A DNA stretch of 64,000 nucleotides. It comes from Acaricomes phytoseiuli DSM 14247. GTDB lineage: Bacteria > Actinomycetota > Actinomycetes > Actinomycetales > Micrococcaceae. Position 1 is the stretch's first letter, and every line of letters begins with the position of its first letter. The stretch lies in assembly GCF_000376245.1 (NCBI RefSeq), contig NZ_AQXM01000061.1:1-64000 (forward strand). The letters are read 5' to 3'. Of this stretch, positions 7,834-17,310 are shown in pieces. The position numbers and the translations under genes are program-made. A model generated the notes under the pieces. It searched no databases and was not told the DNA's origin. It saw only the letters and a program-made list of their open reading frames with translations.

Positions 7834-10473
7834 TCAGCGTTTCCGGACGGTAAGGCCAGAGCTTTCTTTGCCCTTGCCACTGCCATCCAGCTCGTCGACA
7901 TCGGCAGCCGTATCGACGAGCACAGTATCGCCATCGCCGATATCGCCGGCGAGCAGCTCCTTGGCCAGCCGGTCCCCGATCTCCCGCTGCACCAGACGAC
8001 GCAGCGGCCTGGCTCCGTAGGCGGGATCATAACCGGTCATCGCCAGCCAGGCCCGGGCACCATCGCTGACCTCCAGGTCGAGCCTGCGGTCGGCCAACCG
8101 CGCCGCGAGACTGTGCACCTGGAGGTCCACGATCTTCGACAACTGGTCCACGGAGAGCGGCTCAAACATCACGATGTCATCGAGTCGGTTGAGGAATTCC
8201 GGTTTGAACGAGGCATTGACCACGGCCATGACCGAGTCTTTCTTCTGCTCCTGATCCAAGGTCGGATCCACCAGGAACTGCGAGCCCATATTCGAGGTCA
8301 GGATCAGGATCGTATTCCGGAAGTCGACCGTGCGGCCCTGCCCATCGGTCAGCCGGCCGTCGTCGAGCACCTGCAGCAGGATGTCGAAGACCTCGGGATT
8401 GGCCTTCTCCACCTCATCCAGCAGAATCACCGAATAGGGGCGGCGGCGCACCGCCTCGGTCAGCTGACCGCCTTCTTCATACCCGACATAACCTGGAGGC
8501 GCACCCACCAACCGGGCCACGGAATGCTTCTCCGAGTATTCGCTCATATCGATGCGAATGATGGCGCGCTCATCGTCGAAGAGGAATTCGGCGAGGGATT
8601 TCGCCAGCTCCGTCTTGCCGACGCCGGTCGGCCCTAAAAACAGGAACGAACCGGTCGGCCGATTCGGGTCGGCGACTCCGGCGCGGGCCCGGCGCACCGC
8701 ATCGGCGACGGTCTGCACGGCCAGCTCCTGGCCGATGAGGCGGGCCCCCAGGACCTCTTCCATATGCAGCAGCTTCTGGCTCTCGCCCTGGAGCAGCCTG
8801 CCTGCGGGGATGCCGGTCCAGGCGGAGATGACCTCGGCGATATCGTCCGCGGTGACTTCTTCGGCGACCATCAGATCCGGCTTGGCGGCGCCGTCCTCTT
8901 CGATCATGGACTCCTCGGCCTGCTGGGCGGCGACGAGCTGCTCCTCCAGATCGGGGATCTCCCCGTAGAGGGTCCGCGAGGCCTTCTCCAGGTCGCCTTC
9001 GCGCTGAGCCTTCTCCGCGATGGAACGCAGCTCGTCGATCCTGGCCTTGAGATCGCCCACCCGGTTGAGCCCGGCCTTCTCGGCCTCCCAACGGGCATTG
9101 AGCGCGTCCAGTTCTTCTTTTTTATCCGCCATATCAGCGCGCAGAGCTTCCAGGCGCTCCTGAGAAGCGGCATCGGATTCACCGCTGAGCGCGAGCTCTT
9201 CCATGGTCAGCCGGTCCACGGCGCGGCGCAGCTGATCGATTTCCTCCGGAGCGGAATCGATTTCCATCCGCAGCCGGGATGCGGCTTCATCCACCAGGTC
9301 GATGGCCTTATCCGGCAGCTGGCGACCGGTGATGTAGCGGTTGGACAGGGTCGCGGCTGCCACTAGGGCGGAATCCGCGATGGAGACTTTGTGATGCGCT
9401 TCGTAGCGCTCTTTCAACCCGCGCAGGATCGCGATGGTATCGATGACGCTCGGCTCGCCGACATACACCTGCTGGAATCGGCGTTCCAGGGCTGGGTCTT
9501 TCTCGATGTGTTCGCGGTACTCATCCAGGGTGGTCGCACCGATCAGCCGGAGCTCGCCCCTGGCCAGCATCGGCTTGAGCATATTGCCGGCGTCCATCGC
9601 GCCCTCGGAGGCTCCGGCGCCCACCACGGTGTGGATCTCATCGATGAACGTGACGATCTGCCCATCGGAATTCTTGATCTCTTCCAGCACCGCTTTGAGC
9701 CGTTCCTCGAACTCGCCGCGGTATTTGGCCCCGGCGACCATCGAGCCCAGATCCAGCGAGATGAGTGTCTTGCCGCGCAGACTCTCCGGCACATCCCCGT
9801 CCACCATCCGCTGCGCGAGGCCTTCGACCACGGCGGTCTTGCCGACACCGGGTTCGCCGATGAGCACCGGGTTGTTCTTGGTCCGCCGGGAGAGCACCTG
9901 GATCACGCGACGGATCTCCCCGTCCCGGCCGATCACCGGATCCAGCTTGCCGGACCGTGCTATTTCGGTGAGGTCCGTGCCGTACTTCTCCAGGGCCTGG
10001 AAGGTGCCCTCCGGGTCCTGGGAGTCGACTTTCCGATCACCCCGGATGCCCGGGATCGCAGCGCGCATGGCCTCCAAGGTGGCCCCGGCATCCTTGAGGA
10101 TCTGCGCCGAGGGATCATTGCCGGCGGCGATTCCCATGAGCAGGTGCTCGGTGGAGACGTAGCTGTCCCCCATAGATTCCGCCTCGTGCTGAGCGGCCTG
10201 GATCACCTGGAGCGCCGCACGGGAGAACTGAGCCTGGGCCACTGAGCTGCCAGAACTCGAAGGCAGCGATTTGATGGCGGAGGAGGCCGCAACACTCACC
10301 GCGTCCGGATCGACGCCGATAGATTTCAGCAGCGCAACGGCCACGCTTTCGCGCTGATCCATGAGCGCTTTGAGCAGATGCGCCGGTTCAACCTGCGGAT
10401 TGCCCGCGGTTGAGGCGTTCATCGCAGCAGCAGAAAGCGCTTCCTGGCTTTTAGTAGTGAATTTCGCGTCCAT
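7834..10473 (-). CDS. clpB: ATP-dependent disaggregase ClpB
   Basis: ClpB is a hexameric AAA+ chaperone that threads aggregated proteins through its pore, working with DnaK/DnaJ/GrpE (encoded 6.5-10.5 kb away). The 879-residue protein has a Clp N-domain (1-150), NBD1 with Walker A GEPGVGKT at 206-213 and Walker B FIDEIH, a long coiled-coil middle domain (about 405-525), and NBD2 with GPTGVGKT at 614-621 and LLDEVEKA. Length and domain order are standard. It is expressed from a promoter embedded in a perfect HspR-type palindrome (10571-10609), so heat-shock control by HspR is expected. Confidence 0.97.
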   Translation of the reverse strand: MDAKFTTKSQEALSAAAMNASTAGNPQVEPAHLLKALMDQRESVAVALLKSIGVDPDAVSVAASSAIKSLPSSSGSSVAQAQFSRAALQVIQAAQHEAESMGDSYVSTEHLLMGIAAGNDPSAQILKDAGATLEAMRAAIPGIRGDRKVDSQDPEGTFQALEKYGTDLTEIARSGKLDPVIGRDGEIRRVIQVLSRRTKNNPVLIGEPGVGKTAVVEGLAQRMVDGDVPESLRGKTLISLDLGSMVAGAKYRGEFEERLKAVLEEIKNSDGQIVTFIDEIHTVVGAGASEGAMDAGNMLKPMLARGELRLIGATTLDEYREHIEKDPALERRFQQVYVGEPSVIDTIAILRGLKERYEAHHKVSIADSALVAAATLSNRYITGRQLPDKAIDLVDEAASRLRMEIDSAPEEIDQLRRAVDRLTMEELALSGESDAASQERLEALRADMADKKEELDALNARWEAEKAGLNRVGDLKARIDELRSIAEKAQREGDLEKASRTLYGEIPDLEEQLVAAQQAEESMIEEDGAAKPDLMVAEEVTADDIAEVISAWTGIPAGRLLQGESQKLLHMEEVLGARLIGQELAVQTVADAVRRARAGVADPNRPTGSFLFLGPTGVGKTELAKSLAEFLFDDERAIIRIDMSEYSEKHSVARLVGAPPGYVGYEEGGQLTEAVRRRPYSVILLDEVEKANPEVFDILLQVLDDGRLTDGQGRTVDFRNTILILTSNMGSQFLVDPTLDQEQKKDSVMAVVNASFKPEFLNRLDDIVMFEPLSVDQLSKIVDLQVHSLAARLADRRLDLEVSDGARAWLAMTGYDPAYGARPLRRLVQREIGDRLAKELLAGDIGDGDTVLVDTAADVDELDGSGKGKESSGLTVRKR

Positions 10474-10570
10474 CTGGTCCCCTTCCCCTACATTCCCCTA
10501 TATGTCCATGTCCCCGCACCCGGGGCCCTTCTCAGGACGCCCGGCAGACTCATGCTTGACTTCCACCCCA

Positions 10571-10612
10571 AATAGTTAACTTGAGTCTATTAGACTCAAG
10601 TTAACTATTCAA
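10571..10612 (-). promoter_or_regulatory. clpB promoter inside an extended HspR (HAIR) palindrome
   Basis: A perfect HAIR box, CTTGAGT-N7-ACTCAAG (10580-10600), is the centre of a 39-nt palindrome (19-nt arms, one central base, 10571-10609). On the minus strand a -35 TTGAAT (10607-10612) and a -10 TAGACT (10584-10589) are separated by 17 nt and lie within or against the palindrome. A bound HspR would therefore cover the core promoter. HAIR is the established HspR operator. Confidence 0.9.
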
Positions 10613-10692
10613 GGTTTGCCGCGCCGGAAACCCCCGCCTGAGCGACCGGAAGAGAGCCGGAAGAGAAAGAGAACCGGAATAGAATTCGAGAT

Positions 10693-11602
10693 ATGCCGGT
10701 ATACCTTGACCCGCCGTTATAGCCCGCCCATGGCACGCTGTTCTCGCACCTCATATCGGATCATTCACTTGACGAATTGCACAGCTTCGCGGCCAAAGCG
10801 GGGCTTTCCGACCGCGCCTTCGACCGGGACCATTACGATGTGCCGCAGCAGCGCTATCAGCAGCTGATCGACCTTGGGGCGCAGGAGGTCAGCGCTGCCG
10901 AGCTGACCCGGCGGCTGATCGGCAGCGGGCTGCGGGTTCCGGCACGGCAACGCCCGGAATCACTGCACACCGCCCTGCTTCTCCGCTGGGAGAAACTGCT
11001 TCCGCAGGAACCAGAGGTCGGCGCAGAGCTTCTGAGCCGATGGACCCAACCGCACCGGCATTACCATTCCGCGACCCATCTGCTCGGAATCCTCGAAGCC
11101 CTCGACTCGCTCTGCGCCGAACCCGCCGCCGATCCGCCCCGGGAAGTCCTGCTCGCCGCCTGGTTCCACGATGTGGTCTACCGAGGGCAGCCGGGTGAGG
11201 ATGAAGCAGAATCCGCCCGACTCGCCGAAGACCTCCTCGCCGGGATCGTCCCGGACGCCGAACTCGAAGAGATCCACCGGCTGATCCTGCTCACCAAAAC
11301 TCATGACCCACTGCCCGGCGATACCTCCGGAGCACTGCTCTGCGATGCGGATCTATCCGTGCTGGGTGCCAACGAGCCGGGCTACGCCCGGTACGCCATA
11401 GCCATCCGCCGGGATTACGCCCAGGTGCCGGAGCGGGACTTCCGGGCCGGCCGCAGCGCAGTGCTGAAGCACCTGCTGAGCTTGACCCCCCTTGTACCGG
11501 ACCCAGCGCGGCCAGCACCTCTGGGAAAACACCGCCCGGCGCAACCTGCACGCCGAGCTGCGCCGAATAGATTCAGAGAACCCGGTACATTCAGAGAGAT
11601 GA
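10693..11602 (+). pseudogene. DUF4031 + HD-domain phosphohydrolase, broken by a nonsense codon and a frameshift
   Basis: From ATG 10693 the frame reads MPVYLDPPL, then TAG (10720-10722) where the DUF4031 family has Trp (PPLWPAHGT), then continues PAHGTLFSHLISD...DHYDVP without loss of frame. An HD-type domain follows (HYHSATHLLGILEAL, AWFHDVVYRG). At a six-C run (11486-11491) the frame shifts: the expected LYRTQRGQHLWENTARRN continues in another frame and ends at TGA 11600-11602, overlapping the next ATG. Two independent lesions argue for a real pseudogene. The intact family is a predicted metal-dependent phosphohydrolase of unknown substrate. Confidence 0.85.
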
Positions 11603-12006
11603 AGACTCTTCTGAACATCATCTGGCTCGTCTTCGGCGGGCTCTTGCTGGCCCTGAGCTACGCACTCGCCGGGTTGATCTGCTTCGTCCTGATCGTAACG
11701 ATCCCCTGGGGCATCGCGTCTTTCCGCATCGCCGGTTACGCGCTCTGGCCCTTCGGCCGGGTCGTCGTCGACAAACCCGGCGGCACCGGGCTGTTCGCGA
11801 CCCTGGGGAACGTCATCTGACTCCTGGTCGCCGGGATCTGGATCGCCATCGGGCACGTCGTGACCGCTATCGCCATGGCGATCACGATCATCGGCATTCC
11901 GCTGGCCATAGCCAATATCAAGCTGATCCCGGTGTCGCTTATGCCCCTGGGCAAGCAGATCATCCCCAACAGCCAGGGCACCCTCCCCCAGTACCGGCGC
12001 TCATGA
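11599..12006 (+). pseudogene. yccF: YccF-family membrane protein gene with an in-frame TGA
   Basis: The ATG overlaps the stop of the preceding pseudogene. The product (MKTLLNIIWLVFGGL...) is a YccF/DUF307 inner-membrane protein with its repeated hydrophobic unit. At 11818-11820 TGA stands where the family has Trp (GNVI-W-LLVAGIW). After it the same frame continues LLVAGIWIAIGHVVT...ITIIGIPLA...KLIPVSLMPLG to TGA 12004-12006, giving the full expected length of about 135 residues. The lesion is a single G-to-A type change; everything downstream is still family-like, so inactivation is recent or the stop is read through. Confidence 0.85.
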
Positions 12007-12047
12007 ACCAGTACCCGCGCTGACTGAAGCCGGATTAATAAGCATGG

Positions 12048-12072
12048 CAGTAACCGGCAGTACCGGTTACTG
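12048..12072. promoter_or_regulatory. inverted repeat upstream of the APC permease, possible operator
   Basis: CAGTAACCGG-cagta-CCGGTTACTG is a perfect 10-bp inverted repeat with a 5-nt centre, 40 nt before the permease start. The symmetry and position suggest a repressor site. A terminator for yccF is the alternative. Confidence 0.45.
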
Positions 12073-12111
12073 TTACCTGGCAGGACATCAATGACGAGTC
12101 AGGAGGAACAC

Positions 12112-13542
12112 ATGCGGCCGGCTAACCCCTATTCGATCTGGCGGCGCAAGCCGGTTGAGCAGATGCGCGACGATGCTCAGCACAGTGGCCTCACCAAGAG
12201 CCTCGGGCTCTGGCAGCTCACCGCCATCGGCGTCGGCGGCATCGTCGGCGTGGGGATCTTCTCCCTCGCCGGGCTAGTGGCCAGCGGGGACAGCGATAAC
12301 CCCGCGGTGGGCCCCGCGGTGCTGTTCTCCTTCCTCATCGCAGGCCTGGCCTCTGCCGCGGCAGCGCTCTCCTACGCCGAATTCGCCGGGATGATCCCGC
12401 GCGCCGGCTCGGCCTACAGCTACGGGTACGTCGCTCTGGGCGAACTCATCGGATGGTTCATCGGATGGGATCTGCTGCTGGAGTACATCGCCATCGTGGC
12501 GGTGGTGGCTATCGGGATCTCCGGGTATCTCAATGCCCTGCTCGCCGGGCTCGGCATGCAGCTGCCACCGCAGCTCACCGACACCTTCGACAACGGCGGG
12601 ATCATCAATTTGCCCGCCATCGTGATCTGCCTCGTGGTCGCTTTCATCCTCAGCCGGGGCACCAAGACCCTGGGCCGCTTCGAGCTCATCGTGGTGGGTA
12701 TCAAAATCCTGCTGATCCTGTTCATCATCGGCATGGGGGTCTTCTTCATCAATCCGGAGAACTACAACCCCTTCATGCCCAACGGCTTCGGCCCGGTTCT
12801 CGCCGGAGCCGCCGTGGTCTTCTTCGCGGTCTTTGGCTACGACGCCATGAGTACCGCCGCGGAGGAGGCGAAGGACGGCACCAAGCACATGCCTAAAGCC
12901 ATTCTGCTCTCCCTGGCGATCGCCATGATCCTCTACGTCGCGGCCACACTCGTGCTGACCGGCATGCAGAACTACCAGGACATCGACCCCACGGCAGGCT
13001 TCGCCTCGGCCTTCGCCAGCGTCGGCCTGCCGGTCGTGGCAACCGTCATCTCCGGCTTCGCGATCATCTCCATCCTCACCGTGATGGTGACCTTCCTGCT
13101 CGGCGTCACCCGGGTGTGGTTCTCGATGAGCCGCGATGGCCTGCTGCCGCGCTGGTTCTCACACGTGGACCGCCGCGGAGTGCCGCAGCGGGTCACCTGG
13201 ATAGCCGGTATCGGCTCAGCCGTGCTCGCCGGGGTGCTGCCGATCCGCCTCGTCGCGGAACTGACGAATATCGGCATCCTCTCCGCCTTCGTCGTCGTGT
13301 GCATCGCGGTGATCGTCTTCCGCTACACCAAACCGCAAGCACCGCGCACCTTCCGGTTGCCGCTCATGCCGGTTATACCCATCATCGGCATGATCTTCTC
13401 CCTCTTCCTGATCCTGCAGCTTCCTGCGGATACCTGGCTGCGCTTCGGCATCTGGCTGCTCATCGGTCTAGCGATATACTTCGGCTACGGTCGGAAGCAT
13501 TCGCTGATGAACCCGGACAGCCCGTTGAGGCATACCACTTGA
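12112..13542 (+). CDS. APC-family amino acid permease (cationic amino acid transporter type)
   Basis: This 476-residue protein has about 12 membrane segments. It carries the APC signature GIGVGGIVGVGIFSLAG-like stretch near residue 35, the conserved RAGSAYSYGYVALGE, and a gating/substrate loop with AVFGYDAMSTAAEEAKD typical of CAT/YfnA-like members. It probably imports basic or other amino acids by proton symport. ATG 12112 is chosen over 12091 because AGGAGG lies 5 nt upstream. An operator-like palindrome precedes it. The exact substrate cannot be read from the sequence. Confidence 0.88.
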   Translation: MRPANPYSIWRRKPVEQMRDDAQHSGLTKSLGLWQLTAIGVGGIVGVGIFSLAGLVASGDSDNPAVGPAVLFSFLIAGLASAAAALSYAEFAGMIPRAGSAYSYGYVALGELIGWFIGWDLLLEYIAIVAVVAIGISGYLNALLAGLGMQLPPQLTDTFDNGGIINLPAIVICLVVAFILSRGTKTLGRFELIVVGIKILLILFIIGMGVFFINPENYNPFMPNGFGPVLAGAAVVFFAVFGYDAMSTAAEEAKDGTKHMPKAILLSLAIAMILYVAATLVLTGMQNYQDIDPTAGFASAFASVGLPVVATVISGFAIISILTVMVTFLLGVTRVWFSMSRDGLLPRWFSHVDRRGVPQRVTWIAGIGSAVLAGVLPIRLVAELTNIGILSAFVVVCIAVIVFRYTKPQAPRTFRLPLMPVIPIIGMIFSLFLILQLPADTWLRFGIWLLIGLAIYFGYGRKHSLMNPDSPLRHTT

Positions 13543-13572
13543 GAACCGGATGGGGGGCCAGAAACTACAGCC

Positions 13573-13869
13573 ATGGCAGCGTACAGCAGGAATTCTCCGA
13601 ACAGCCGTCGGGGTGTGGACTGGGCCGATCTCGGCCTGCAATTCGCCGGTTTCATCGCGGTCTTCGTGCTGCTCACCTTCGTGAACTGGCCTTTGCTGCC
13701 CAAGCTGCTGCTGGCGTTCGCTCTCGCCATGGTGATGGGCGTGGTGATTCACCGGCTACGCTGGATCCGGCGACGGCAGCAGCGGCAGCAGCAGCCGCAG
13801 CAGATCAAGGTCATCAAAGTGGAGACCGTGGCGGATCCTGAAGACCCCTCGGAGCCGCCGCGCTGGTGA
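13573..13869 (+). CDS. hypothetical two-TM protein with a Gln/Arg-rich tail
   Basis: This 98-residue frame starts 30 nt after the permease. It has a polar N-terminus (MAAYSRNSPNSRRGVDW), two membrane segments separated by FVNWPLLP (about residues 22-38 and 45-62), and a cytoplasmic tail with a striking RRRQQRQQQPQQ run. There is no recognisable family and no clear ribosome-binding site. Codon use resembles its neighbours. It may be co-transcribed with the permease; function unknown. Confidence 0.55.
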   Translation: MAAYSRNSPNSRRGVDWADLGLQFAGFIAVFVLLTFVNWPLLPKLLLAFALAMVMGVVIHRLRWIRRRQQRQQQPQQIKVIKVETVADPEDPSEPPRW

Positions 13870-13907
13870 ATCGAGCACCGACGCACTGATCCCTCCGTGT
13901 TGGTCCC

Positions 13908-13913
13908 TATGAT
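13908..13913 (+). promoter_or_regulatory. -10 box of the MFS gene (leaderless start), within a small palindrome
   Basis: TATGAT lies 6 nt before ATG 13920. A CTGATC hexamer 17 nt upstream is a weak -35. The -10 is the centre of CCCTATGATAGGG, which could also bind a regulator. Confidence 0.45.
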
Positions 13914-13919
13914 AGGGCC

Positions 13920-15119
13920 ATGCCCTCTTCCCAGCCGCCCAGTTCCTGGGTGGGCCACCCCCGAGGCAGCAGTGCTTACCGCAGGATGCTCATCGCCTTG
14001 GCCTGCGCGGGGATAGCAACTTTCGCCCAGCTCTATTCAGTCCAAGGCGTCCTGCCGCTTATCGCCGCGGACCTGGGCGTCAGTGCCGCAGACGCAGCAC
14101 TGACCGTCTCCGCCGCGACTCTCGGCATAGCGGCCTCGGTGATCCCCTGGTCCGTTGCCGGGGACCGGTTCGGCCGCCGCCGGACGATGTTCTGTGTGGT
14201 GATCGCCGCCACTTCACTCGCACTGATCGCCCCGCTCATGCCCACGCTGCCGGCGCTGCTCGCCCTGCGGTTCCTGAAAGGGGCTGCCCTCGGCGGGATC
14301 CCAGCACTGGCCCTGACCTATCTGGGCGAGCAAGTGGACCGCAGACACGCTGGAGCCGCAGCCGGCACATACGTTGCCGGCACCACTATCGGCGGGCTGC
14401 TGGGCCGCGTGGTCGCCGGGCCGGTGGGAGACGCGCTGGGCTGGCGCGCGGGCGTTTTCCTGGTAGGTCTGCTGGCGGTCACTGCCGCACTGAGCTTCGT
14501 TCTGCTCGCCCCGCGCGAACAGGGCTTCCAGCCCGGCCGCTCCGGGCCAGGGCTGGGCCGCAAGCTACTGCACAATCTGCAGAACCCCGGGCTGCTGGCG
14601 CTTTACGCCCAAGGGTTCTTGCTGATGGGCGGGTTCGTCGCGGTCTACAACTTCCTCGGTTTCCGGCTGGAGGAGGCACCCTTTTTCCTCCCAGCAACGA
14701 TCACGAGCCTGCTGTTCCTGACCTACCTCTCCGGGACCTTCTCGGCCAGGATCGCCGGAGGGCTCAGCGGACGGTTCCGGCGCGGGGCCGTTATGGCCGC
14801 CAGCACCCTGGTGATGATCGCGGGAACGGCGCTGACCATGCTGGAATGGCTCCCGGCGATCCTGCTAGGGCTGGTGATTCTGACCGCTGGTTTTTTCGCC
14901 GCGCACGCCATCGCCTCCGGCTGGGTGCCCTTACGCGCCACCACCGGGCCGGCTCAGGCCTCGGCGCTGTACAACCTCGGGTACTACGCGGGTTCCAGTG
15001 TGATCGGCTGGGTCTGCGGGCTGGTCTTCCAGAGCGCGGGCTGGAACGGCCTGGCCCTCGCGGTCACCGGGCTGGCGAGCATCGCACTGGTTCTGGGATG
15101 GCTGACCCGGCAACGGTAA
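13920..15119 (+). CDS. MFS transporter (drug:H+ antiporter-like)
   Basis: This 399-residue protein has 12 predicted membrane segments. The loop between TM2 and TM3 reads GDRFGRRRTM, the classical MFS motif A, and TM4-5 carries LRFLKGAALGGIPALALTYLGE. This architecture fits YnfM/AraJ-like exporters of small molecules. Substrate is unknown. ATG 13920 is supported by the leaderless-type promoter; there is no Shine-Dalgarno. Its TAA stop lies within the -10 region of trmB. Confidence 0.82.
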   Translation: MPSSQPPSSWVGHPRGSSAYRRMLIALACAGIATFAQLYSVQGVLPLIAADLGVSAADAALTVSAATLGIAASVIPWSVAGDRFGRRRTMFCVVIAATSLALIAPLMPTLPALLALRFLKGAALGGIPALALTYLGEQVDRRHAGAAAGTYVAGTTIGGLLGRVVAGPVGDALGWRAGVFLVGLLAVTAALSFVLLAPREQGFQPGRSGPGLGRKLLHNLQNPGLLALYAQGFLLMGGFVAVYNFLGFRLEEAPFFLPATITSLLFLTYLSGTFSARIAGGLSGRFRRGAVMAASTLVMIAGTALTMLEWLPAILLGLVILTAGFFAAHAIASGWVPLRATTGPAQASALYNLGYYAGSSVIGWVCGLVFQSAGWNGLALAVTGLASIALVLGWLTRQR

Positions 15120-15122
15120 AAT
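15117..15122 (+). promoter_or_regulatory. -10 box of trmB (leaderless start)
   Basis: TAAAAT overlaps the stop codon of the preceding MFS gene and ends 7 nt before ATG 15130. No ribosome-binding site is present. Confidence 0.4.
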
Positions 15123-15129
15123 CTTTATG

Positions 15130-15855
15130 ATGACAGAGCAAGAGCACAGCTACCGCCCACAGCCGGTCTCCTTCGTCCGGCGCGGCAACCGGCTTCAGGG
15201 CACCCGGCAGCAAGCGTGGACGGACCACTCCGCCGATTACCTCATCGACGTACCCCGGCTCGCAGCGGATACCTCCGTGGATCCGGACTACCGTTTCGAC
15301 GCGGTAACAGCCTTCGGGCGCAGCGCTGAGCTGGTGGTGGAGATCGGCTCAGGCCTCGGTGATGCGATTGTTCACGCCGCCCAGACGCATCCAGAACGCG
15401 ACTATCTGGCGGTGGAGGTTTACCTGCCCGGCCTGGCGCAGACCATCAAACGGGCCGCGGCGCAGAATGTGCGCAATCTCAGAGTCGTCCAGGCCAATGC
15501 CCCCGAGGTGCTCAGCACCATGCTCCCTGCGGGCTCGGTCTCCGAGCTATGGACGTTCTTCCCGGACCCCTGGCCGAAAGCACGCCATGAGAAGCGGCGG
15601 CTGCTCACCGCAGACTTCGCGGAGCTGGCCGCACGCGTGCTGGCGCCCGGAGGCCTCTGGCGGCTCGCCACCGATTGGGAGCATTACGCCGCGCAGATCC
15701 TCAATATCGGAACGGCGTCTTCCTTGCAGAACGCCTTCCCCGATTGGGCCCCAAGATTCAACGGCCGGATTCTGACGAACTTCGAACGCAAAGCACTGGC
15801 TGCCGGCAGGCAGGTGCGGGATCTGACGTTCAGCAAAGGCTCCGCCGGCACCTGA
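15130..15855 (+). CDS. trmB: tRNA (guanine-N7-)-methyltransferase
   Basis: TrmB methylates G46 of tRNAs with SAM. The protein of about 241 residues has the SAM-binding motif VVEIGSGLGDAI, an acidic strand end AVEVYLPG, and the diagnostic FPDPWPKARHEKRRLL, followed by GGLWRLATDWEHYA. Two ATGs occur in tandem (15127, 15130). The second is preferred because TAAAAT (15117-15122) ends 7 nt before it, the spacing of a leaderless start. The gene follows the MFS gene by a few bases but probably has its own promoter. Confidence 0.95.
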   Translation: MTEQEHSYRPQPVSFVRRGNRLQGTRQQAWTDHSADYLIDVPRLAADTSVDPDYRFDAVTAFGRSAELVVEIGSGLGDAIVHAAQTHPERDYLAVEVYLPGLAQTIKRAAAQNVRNLRVVQANAPEVLSTMLPAGSVSELWTFFPDPWPKARHEKRRLLTADFAELAARVLAPGGLWRLATDWEHYAAQILNIGTASSLQNAFPDWAPRFNGRILTNFERKALAAGRQVRDLTFSKGSAGT

Positions 15856-15991
15856 CAAACTATGCGTTTTAGGAGCTGATTTCCAGAGAAACCCCAGTGA
15901 GGCTCCAGGTTCTGCACGGATTCTTTTGAGGACAAGCACCATACAGCTCGTTCCCGTAGCCCACCACGTTGCCCTCACGGAAGGATCACTC

Positions 15992-16777
15992 ATGCAAAGA
16001 AGCATCACCAGAGCCCTACTCGGACTGGCGGCGATCAGCCTGCTCTTCGCCGGCCCCGCGGCCACCGCCGCGAACGCTGCCGGCTCAGCCTCGCCACCGA
16101 GCCCGGAGATCGTCGGCGGGACGACCGCCAGCATCAATGATTACCCTTCCATCGTCGCGGTGAACCAGGCCAATGGCGGCAACTGGTGCGGCGGCACCCT
16201 GGTCGCACCGAATAAGGTGCTCACCGCCGCGCACTGCGTAGACGGTAGAAGCACGAGCTTCTTCAGTGTCAATGGCGGCAGCGCCAACCGTACAGGCGGG
16301 CCGGATACCGCGCGGGTCACGAATATCTGGATGAATCCCGGGTACAAAAGCAGCACCTACCAGGGTGATTTCGCCATTCTGACGCTCAGCAAGAACTTCT
16401 CCGGGCCAGTGGCGACCATGGAAACGAACCCCTCCGTCTACGCGGCCGGCACCCAGGCCATGGTCCTGGGCTGGGGCGACACCCGCAGCGGCGCCGGCAA
16501 CTACCAGAATCAACTCCGCAAAGTCACCGTACCGATCGTCAGCAACTCCGACTGCTCCTCGGCCTACGGCGGTGGGTACTATCAAGACTCCATGGTGTGC
16601 GCAGGGTACCCGCAAGGCGGCAAGGACTCCTGCCAGGCGGATTCCGGCGGCCCGCTGGTAATCAATGGCCGTCTGGTCGGCATCGTCTCCTGGGGCAGCG
16701 GTTGCGCCCAGCCCAACGCCTACGGCGTTTACACCCGGGTGACGACCTATGTGAATCAGATCAAGGCTCGGCTCTGA
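15992..16777 (+). CDS. secreted trypsin-like serine protease (S1 family)
   Basis: This 261-residue extracellular endopeptidase has a signal peptide (MQRSITRALLGLAAISLLFAG, with AxA cleavage sites near residue 29), a short propeptide and the activation site IVGGT. Catalytic residues are all visible: His in TAAHC, Asp in YQGDFAILTL, Ser in ADSGGPL. An Asp six residues before the active Ser (KDSCQADSGGP) predicts cleavage after Lys/Arg. Conserved Cys pairs fit the disulfides. ATG 15992 has GGAAGGA upstream. A longer frame from 15926 would bury the signal peptide. Confidence 0.93.
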   Translation: MQRSITRALLGLAAISLLFAGPAATAANAAGSASPPSPEIVGGTTASINDYPSIVAVNQANGGNWCGGTLVAPNKVLTAAHCVDGRSTSFFSVNGGSANRTGGPDTARVTNIWMNPGYKSSTYQGDFAILTLSKNFSGPVATMETNPSVYAAGTQAMVLGWGDTRSGAGNYQNQLRKVTVPIVSNSDCSSAYGGGYYQDSMVCAGYPQGGKDSCQADSGGPLVINGRLVGIVSWGSGCAQPNAYGVYTRVTTYVNQIKARL

Positions 16778-16797
16778 CTAAAACCTCATAGATAACG

Positions 16798-16835
16798 TAG
16801 GGCGGGGAGGGCCATCGATGGCCCTCCCCGCCCTA
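16798..16835. terminator. perfect 38-bp palindrome between protease and hspR (bidirectional terminator)
   Basis: Arms of 19 nt (TAGGGCGGGGAGGGCCATC and its exact complement) meet with no spacer. It lies between the convergent protease and hspR genes and would fold into a very stable hairpin in either transcript. Confidence 0.75.
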
Positions 16836-16860
16836 ACTGATATACGGAATGGATACCCAC

Positions 16861-17292
16861 TCAAGCACCGGGTTTGCGATGCGGCCGCCAGATCACTACT
16901 GCCTGGCTTCGCGTGCGGGCCTGCGGGCGGCGTCCGCGGCTCAGACTCACCACATCCCCGCTTGCACCTGCCGCGAAGACCCTGCCATCACCGCGGAGCT
17001 TGAGTTCAGCGCTGAGCTCGCGGACCTTGGACTGCAAAGCCAGTACCTGGTTCTCCAGTGCCAGTATCCGCTTGATCCCGGCCAACGATACGCCCTCATG
17101 TGAGAGCCGCTGGACTTCACGGAGCATTTCGACATCATGATGCGAATAGCGCCGGGAACGGCCCGGGGCTCGGCTGGGTGATACTAAGCCCAGGCGGTCG
17201 TACTGCCGTAACGTCTGCGGGTGGAGCTCGGCGAGCTCCGCCGCAGCAGAGATCACGAGAACCGGGGCATAGAGATCTTCCGACACCGCCAT
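16861..17292 (-). CDS. hspR: MerR-type heat-shock repressor HspR
   Basis: HspR represses the dnaK operon and clpB by binding HAIR boxes, with DnaK as co-repressor in Streptomyces. The 143-residue protein has a MerR-like winged helix at about residues 12-80 (ISAAAELAELHPQTLRQYDRL, LVSPSRAPGRSRRYS, VSLAGIKRILALE), then a coiled coil and a basic Arg-rich tail. ATG 17292 is preceded by AAGGAAG. It starts 18 nt after the dnaJ stop and is the last gene of the operon, so it controls its own synthesis. Operators are visible upstream of dnaK and clpB. Confidence 0.93.
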   Translation of the reverse strand: MAVSEDLYAPVLVISAAAELAELHPQTLRQYDRLGLVSPSRAPGRSRRYSHHDVEMLREVQRLSHEGVSLAGIKRILALENQVLALQSKVRELSAELKLRGDGRVFAAGASGDVVSLSRGRRPQARTRSQAVVIWRPHRKPGA

Positions 17293-17310
17293 CACTTCCT
17301 TATCCTGGCT

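Noticed and set aside
11818-11820. selenocysteine insertion at the yccF TGA
   Set aside because: The family has Trp, not Cys, at this site and no suitable hairpin was recognised directly downstream.
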